Shown: positions 57,594 through 64,000 of the stretch, piece by piece | Layout of the letters: the number at the start of each line of letters is the position of its first letter | Numbering within the stretch: the stretch's first letter is position 1 | NCBI GenBank assembly: GCA_001630475.1 | Contig: KV419420.1 | Location: 208,097-272,096 of the forward strand | DNA: 64,000 bases | Reading direction: 5' to 3' | DNA from: Sistotremastrum niveocremeum HHB9708 | Taxonomy: Eukaryota; Basidiomycota; Agaricomycetes; Sistotremastrales; Sistotremastraceae | The notes under the pieces: model-generated | What the model was told of the DNA's origin: nothing | What the model saw: the letters and a program-made list of their open reading frames with translations, nothing else | Database searches by the model: none | Program-made: the position numbers and the translations under genes

Positions 57594-59480
57594 TCACCGA
57601 TGCCTGAAATTTGCTTCCAAGTCGACAAGTCCAGCCTTGACTTTACCAAGGCATCGGAGGACAGTGAGAAATTGGAATGTTCCCATCTCGGTACTCATGG
57701 TTGCAAGGACAGTTTCTAACTTCGAAAAGGGATGCCCTGACTGGATGGCTTGCATGATTGTCGATTGAAGGTAGACAAGGCCCGTCAACTCGTCTCTATG
57801 CTTCGAACGATGCAAGGAACGATGAGCGGCGTTGTCCCAGTGAGCCCGTATGATAGTTGCAGTTATCTTGATAGCTTCGGTAACAAATTTCGAACGGCAT
57901 TGCATCAGTCGCAGCAAGTCTGCGGATCCTAATTCGTTGAATTTCGGGTGTTGAAAGAAGTCCTCCGAGTTCGCCAGGTCTTTAGTGATCAGTCTTCCCA
58001 TTGCCGCTTGTTTCAAGAGAACGAGATAGTGTTTAGAGGCAAAGAGGTACGCCATGAGAGGGTCTTCATCTATCACCTCTGTGATGATCAGCTCATTGGA
58101 AATAGCTGATACGGCCGGATCAATATCGTATTTAATGGCAGCCTCTAGGACGTCGAGAGCTTCTGACAGTGAGCAAAAGTCTGGACGAGGGGTAGGGTAG
58201 ATATAGCGCAAGAGAGTATCCATGACTCTCCCGGTCTCGGTGACGTCAACAATGTTCGTAACATCACTGGTGAAGGAAGATGCAGGCGGATGTTGGTCTC
58301 CTATGAGGAACATATCACTGAAGATGGGGGAGGCGTTTCCGAGGATGTATTTGAAGACTCTGAACTCAGCAGAATCTGAGCTTCGAATAATCAAATTTGC
58401 ATCAGGATAGTCGAAGATTTGAGGCTCGACGACAATCTCGTGGTTTGGCTCTGCGTCTGTAGTGAATTGCCCTAAAATTCACAGTGAACAATGTCTTAGG
58501 TTGCAATTGACAGACTAACAAGAAACAACCTGAGTTGACTCAGTAATGCACTGGTTGACCGATGCGCAAGCATCCAGGCTGGCTTTCAGAAAAGTACAAT
58601 CGGAGTCGGAGCTATCAGCTATGGCGATCTCCAAAATGTCGATGGGCGCACATGGTCTGTTCCGCGAGTGTTCCATTACCGTCGATGAAAGATGTCGGGT
58701 CCAGCACCCGTGGCAATTTTGCGAGCTATGATGAGGAATCTGTTCGAATATCTCTGATATTCTGGGGGATAAAATATCGTGTAATCTGACTTTTGTCCTC
58801 GCGATCTGAAGAAGATCGGGGACGGGTATTTGTTTCTCTTCTTCTGTTAAACCCATAAGAGTTATCTCCGGCGTAATGTCTAGTGACAAAAGCTGGGGAT
58901 AAATCTCTTTCATGACATCGTGCATCCCACATCGTAGGGCAATGTTATAAACGGCGAGGGGGCGCGATGCCATCCAAGGGCCTCGAACAAGCTGCCGTTT
59001 CAAAATCTGAATGGCCACCTTCACTTTGTATCTATAAGCCAAATCAAGGTTGGACGCTAGTCCTGGTAGATCAAGAATGGGGAAGTGTCTGGTTGGATAA
59101 ATGTATCGAAGAAGTTCGAATATACGAAGGCTATCATCTCCAACTGAAATGAATGGGTGCCCTCCTGTATCTTTCGGTGAGGTCTCGGGTAAATGATGTC
59201 GACTAGTTGGATTAGAGGCTTGGAGAATCATGCTCTCAAAGACTTCTGAGGCAATCTGAAGAGTGACTTTATGGACTTCGATTTGCATGTTGTCGGATGT
59301 TATAATACGGAGATCTGAGCCATTCGTCGACCAAAAGCAAGGGGCTAACGATGGGGCCTTCTTCATTGTATCCATGTTTGGAATCGATAAGGCTGAGATT
59401 CCAGAGAAGCCATCAAGGTCAAGGTAAACCTGATGCAACTCAGGCCATTCACTGGGAGTTGAAGGGTTGCTGGAGGGCAT
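57594..59480 (-). CDS. Double-BTB protein 5
   Basis: ATG 59480 (MPSSNPSTPSEWPEL). Module A: STNGSDLRIITSDNMQIEVHK, ASEVFESMILQASN, LLRYIYPTRHF, then NCHGCWTRHL, a shortened form of the family Cys-Trp motif. An intron with donor GTTAGT near 58520 and acceptor TTTTAG near 58475 leads to module B: YPDANLIIRSSDSAEFRVFK, ASPIFSDMFLIGDQHPPAS, LLRYIYPTPRPD and a helical tail ending LVDLEANFRHR. It is about 610 residues and intact by eye. It is the closest relative of the interrupted BTB 4, so it may cover its role. Confidence 0.85.
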
Positions 59481-59524
59481 GTTACGTGAGCACGTGAGCC
59501 GACGTTGAGTAACAATGAGTTAAC

Positions 59525-60370
59525 TCGAGGCACCGAGCGGAATTTGAAATATCACGTGTTACTCGACAAGACGATGCTTTCGATCCTAGACTTTCTGATT
59601 AGCTCGAGGATTATCCGGCTATTGGGATAATGAGGCGACATTCAATACTCAGGTGGACCTTTCTTCACCGTCAATCGGGAAACCCAGACGCGGATCTCGA
59701 CCGTTGAGCTCAGGGGGTTTTTTTTTTCCCTCTCTCGATTTATGGAAACTGGCGACTCCAGGCTCAACCCTTGCGACGCGCTGAACTTGACTTATTGGAT
59801 TTCATTCTCTGGAACCAACCTCCTCCATAGCATTATGATTTGCTCGATCTGTCACGTCCTGAGTCTCTATAAAGCACGATACTCGACGAGCGCCGAATGA
59901 ATTCCTGCTCACCGGCCGCCGTCCTTAACTCTAATCTCCTCGGAACTGGTCGGTCTCCAAGTCCTCGTATTTGATATACATTATCCTTTCCTTGGAAGCC
60001 TGGACGAAGATCCGTCTGGGGTCATTGATACCCTGGACGTCGGCATTCTACGTATATGTAACATTAATATACCCCAGATTTCGGCCAAGCTCAACCCATC
60101 GATGGCGGCAGATGATCCTGGCGATTAGTATACGGAATTACAAGTGAGGGTGGGATAATATTCAAATGAATTTTGTAACTGATCGACAGGTACACGATCG
60201 TATGTGGGGTAAATCGAGTCATCTGCATTTCAGTTTTGTTGAGTTCTTCATGCCTTGCTGGCTCATCTGTATCAAGATACGACGACTCATGACTCAATCA
60301 AAACAGCGGTCCTTTGTTACGTCCTGGTCTCTCGCAGCCCTTTCTTCGCACTCCAGAGAATGCCAAAGGG
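59525..60370 (-). repeat. Inverted duplication, right copy (upstream of BTB 5)
   Basis: Reverse-complement relative of 53690-54535, ending about 45 bp before the BTB 5 ATG. It therefore holds the BTB 5 promoter. It includes a run of nine or more T at 59720-59729 that is absent in the left copy. Confidence 0.75.
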
Positions 60371-62524
60371 AATATTTGGCGTCCGGGAGAAAAACGCCGA
60401 CTCGCTAAGTCCAAATGTCTCCGCACTCGAAGAAAAGAGGGAACGGTGTAGACTTCAGAGTATACTCATTCAGATGGCGACCACCTGGATTATCTAGGTT
60501 TTTATAGTTTCAAGATAATTGGCAAGACGCTCGGGTAAATTATTGAACCGTCAGGGTTGGTTCGGCCTTTCCGTCAAGCTCGAACCGCACGCCTTCCCTG
60601 GCATTAACCTTGTTTCCTCTAGCATAGAGACCAGATGATATCCATTCGTGAGCAGCGATATCGGAGGTCGGTCAAGACGATTCAGCCTCATTAAGATGTC
60701 CCAAGATCAGCTGCCTCCTTTCTGGGCGCTTTTCTTGTCCAAGGCCCGTCGAAATTTGGACGAATCGAATCGCTTGCACGGACGTGGATACCCTTCCAAA
60801 TTCCTGTTCACCTTTTAAAGTCTGCAGGAAGTTTAAATGTCTATAGTTCTCTGCACATAGCTGATAAGATACATAATGAACTATTCAGACTCAAAGTCGG
60901 GATGGTATCGCAGCTTGATTCTATTCTAGAAATCATGTGCGATGACAGAGACCCGAATCGCTGTTCATAATGTGAGAATCAGGATACAGGACATCACGAA
61001 GTCGCCTGTCAGAAAAAAATCGAAGGAGACCCAGACCATATTCTGCCATCTGCCTTTCCTCGCTCTCGTGATATACTCTCCAAAAGGAACATCTCACACG
61101 TTAAATCCACCACCAAACACCCAACTAGGATAAACCGGACCTGAGAAAACCTCTAGAAACGGCGCAGTCGTCGGTTCGGCTTTCGCTCCCGATGATTCCA
61201 AAGTTTTGAGGACGTCTTACCATTTCTGGAATACCTAATGAGGAAGGATGCGTGGTATCCTGACCTTTTGTCTGGCGACAGAAGCGCAGAGGGTGGTTTG
61301 AGTCGTGGATTTAGGCAGGCTGTGGGGTGGGATAGACTTTGATTAGGACAGCGATCGAAAGGTAGGCGCTTGAGGTAGGCGACGAAGTGCGGAGCTTGAC
61401 CAGGGAGTCATTTTTTTCAAGTTTGGCTGGAGAGATGTTGTCGTGTAGGCTGTTCAGTGTCGACCTGATATACAGGTCCTATGACGGACGTCGAATATTG
61501 GAGGCAGAGCGCTATGTGGTCGTTGCGCAAGAACAGTAAGAAGCGGCCTCAGAGAATTACACTCGGTCCGTGTGAAGGATGAAGATTATCTGATTGTAAT
61601 GCCGAGGATAGACCAGGTTCTAAGACTTCGTCGAGGGTTATCTTGTGACCGTACTCGCCTCGATTCGGTGTGAATCAGAATCCGTGTACCTGCCCGTCGC
61701 TTGATCGAATGATCGACATATTCTGCGAATCGGCCAAGTCATGTTTATTTCGAGATGGTTTATCGCCATAGGTTCAGATCGCTTTGAAGGCTGCCGTCAA
61801 ATTACAATATTGCTGTTAGAAGCCAATAGCCTTAGACTGCAGATTGATTGAAACGCCAGATCCCGCCGTCATAGTTTATGATGAAGCCCCTAACGCTGTC
61901 TTCGTCGGCGCCAAATATGAGATTGATGTCGGTCCGACCGCCATTCAATCCACAGTACCGTTCCTGACAATATTGCGTTGTCCCTCGGTTCTTCCTGCCA
62001 GTGAGAAAGCTGTTGATGAAAGAAGCGTTGTCAGCACGGAGGTCGAGTGATGAGTAACCAGGACGTGGTTGCGGGTGGGTACCGCGAAAATTAATGTGGC
62101 GGCTTCGTCTAGAAAGGTGGTGCAAGGGGGAACAAGACCATGACCTTGTGATCAAAGTTCGGAACGAATAACGAATTTTTCGTCTCCGCCTTTTTTTCGC
62201 GCGCATCCGAGGCGGCATCGGCTCGGCAATCTGGGAGATGCCGCGTTGTGTGCCTGAACCCGGCCTCCGGCGCAATGCATTGGAAAAATTGCAGAAAATT
62301 CGCTCAAGTTCGAGCTGTGAGCGTGCACGAAGGGCCCTATATGAAGCACATACTTGAGAGCATATTTATTTAAGAAAGAAAGCGACAAAGGATGTAAGGT
62401 TTGGACTCCGCTTCGAATGCCGACAGCTTCGGGAACAAGGGCGCGCCGGGCGCCCGACTACCCTGTACACGAGGCGCGCCGCTTATAACCCGACGATGGA
62501 GTCCAAGGCCCACCGACGGCCCAC
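60371..62524. other. Intergenic, no supported gene
   Basis: About 2.15 kb. A 147-residue frame at 61832-62275 (minus) is low-complexity at its start and unsupported by splice or family evidence. The right end is a GC-rich promoter for the next gene. Confidence 0.45.
62440..62489 (+). promoter_or_regulatory. Paired GGCGCGCC palindromes with a TATA-like box
   Basis: The 8-bp palindrome GGCGCGCC occurs at 62440-62447 and 62473-62480, 33 bp apart (about three helical turns). It is followed by CTTATAAC at 62482-62489, and the ATG is at 62525. This layout suggests a core promoter with a paired factor site (inference). Confidence 0.45.
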
Positions 62525-64000
62525 ATGTCTCGCCCTCGTTCCCCCGCTCCCTCTCAGCCCTCAGTCCCGCCTCCCCACCCGTCCTCAACGCCCGCTGCCC
62601 CTTCCGACCAGCCCTCAAATCTTGCTAGCTTAGCTCTCCTTCTTCACAATACAACCCTTGAGAGAGATGAAGCCTTAAAGCAGGTCGCATCCTTTAAAAG
62701 GCGACTCGAAAGTGCCGAAAATATTCTCAACAAACTAGCTGCTCCTCCCAGCAACTCTCCCGGATCGTCCTCAGGAACGCCAACAGCAACCACTGCGACT
62801 GCCAACCCGGAGGAGCCCATCTTGAATCCCCAAGCTGCTCTTGCATTGTTGAACGAAACGAGAGAAAGGCTTGATGCAGCTAACAACGCTATCGCTGAGT
62901 CGCACCATCGACTCCGGTCGATTCAAATGCAGTGGGAAGAGTACGACAAGTGGCATGCCGATTGGGTGTACAAAGGAACCCAATCCCACCTCGCGATGGC
63001 TGCTGATCTTAGGGTCATCTGCGGTACCGTCAACCCGAACGGTGTTTCGTTTGCTTCACTCCCTGCGCAACAGTTTCAGATGAGACCGTCAGCATCGGAC
63101 CCTGGTACTTCGTCTCGAAGGCCGCGGACGACAGACAGCGAAGGCGAAAGGGCGACCAAAAGACATCGTGCTGATACCTATCAGCGTCCCACGGATGTAC
63201 GTATCAATATTCTCAGATTTCATCCACGCTTACGCGTCCCCCATAACAGACTATCCTTCAGCCAACCAACATTCATAGAGGTTCGACGATCACCGGTCGT
63301 CTTCCACCCCCACCATCCACATATACCCCTGCGCATAAGCCTCGCACACAGATACAGACCGCTCAGCTTGACCCCACTCCCAAGCCTCCAAATCACGTAT
63401 CAGCTATTTCACCTCAACCCGGTTTCGCTCAACCTGCTCCCGTTCCTAACCATCACGAACTACGAGACGCCAATCACGATGATACCCGCGACGACGGTTC
63501 GGACGACGGTAACTCAATCGACGAAATGATATTGGAGGCCTCATCTTCGGCTCTCCCTCCACAATCATCCACAGGATCTACACCCATCTCCCGCCGACCG
63601 CATGCAAACAGCTCCGTATCGACCTCACATCCTCCTCCATCCGCATCCTCAAGTTCATCACAGTCAATGCTTACCCAATTCTCTCAATCTGGAAATCCCA
63701 TATTTAACAACACACTCATTGCTCCAGTCAAAAAGCAAAGAGAATCCATTTCTATCCCTGGCGCATCTTCAAGTTCCACAGCCGTCTTTTCGCAAAATCC
63801 AGATGCAGCACCTCCTGCTCGCATCCAACCTATCAGTCCGCCTCAAACATTCCCTGCCACCAATGCCGAAGGTCAGAGGACCTGTCGACAGTGCGGAATG
63901 GCAGGACGATACAAAGATGGGCGATGCGTTGAGAAGTGGGGTCCTGGACCAATGGGTCCCGGAACCGTATGTGACAGGTTAGTAGACACGTTTCTTCGTC
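62525..64000 (+). CDS. GATA-like zinc-finger protein, 5' part (cut by window end)
   Basis: ATG 62525 (MSRPRSPAPSQPSV). Exon 1 holds a Pro/Ser-rich start, a coiled-coil-like segment (LERDEALKQVASFKRRLESAE), then LNETRERLDAANNAIAESHHRL and WHADWVYKGTQSHL. An intron near 63200-63280 follows; the likely phase-preserving joint gives PTDVRSTITGR. Exon 2 is disordered with an acidic run (DDTRDDGSDDGNSIDE) and a basic KKQRES, and ends in TCRQCGMAGRYKDGRCVEKW...GTVCDR. This is a Cys-X2-Cys finger half, with the last pair beyond the next intron (donor GTTAGT at 63979). The finger form is typical of basidiomycete GATA-like regulators, so a nuclear DNA-binding role is inferred. Confidence 0.75.

Noticed and set aside
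61832-62275. 147-residue minus-strand frame
   Set aside because: Low-complexity basic start, no splice support, no recognised domain.
1-64000. CRISPR arrays, bacterial operons or ribosome-binding sites
   Set aside because: Intron-rich eukaryotic DNA; no regularly spaced repeats of CRISPR type seen.

Overview
The window reads as nuclear DNA of a filamentous basidiomycete, probably Agaricomycotina. Genes are split by many 45-65 bp GT-AG introns. There are Copia-type LTR elements, a local expansion of BTB/POZ genes, and fungal ACS-type and sugar-type MFS transporters. No species can be named from sequence alone.

Layout. 1-889: the 5' part of a Copia element running off the left edge. 1.7-7.5 kb: a large Ser-rich PH-like protein divergent from mitochondrial ribosomal protein uL14m. 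8.4-31.5 kb: an aromatic-acid-type cluster with three FAD monooxygenases and two ACS-family anion transporters, plus one unrecognised gene on the minus strand. Monooxygenase 2 carries a whole-looking 5 kb Copia element with identical LTRs and a 5-bp target duplication. 31.7-35.7 kb: an inverted pair of secreted Cys-rich EF-hand proteins, with a Tc1/mariner-type TIR element between them. 36-59.5 kb: five genes that each encode two BTB modules, interleaved with housekeeping genes (Sec14-like, ribosomal eL27, RNA polymerase II subunit RPB9) and a sugar transporter. The fourth BTB gene carries a second LTR element with gag and protease but no visible reverse transcriptase, and this element itself hosts a short TIR element. 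62.5-64 kb: the start of a gene with a GATA-like zinc finger, cut by the window edge.

How it fits together. The monooxygenase/transporter block looks like a tandemly duplicated uptake-plus-hydroxylation locus for a small aromatic or heteroaromatic acid; this is inferred from families and clustering. The double-BTB genes form a diversifying local family. Both full LTR insertions are young (LTR pairs look identical), lie antisense to their host genes, and interrupt one member of a duplicated family each. An approximately 0.85 kb inverted duplication places related upstream DNA in front of both the sugar transporter and BTB gene 5.

Exon junctions were deduced by eye from splice sites, reading frame and paralogue comparison. 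They have not been tested against transcripts.
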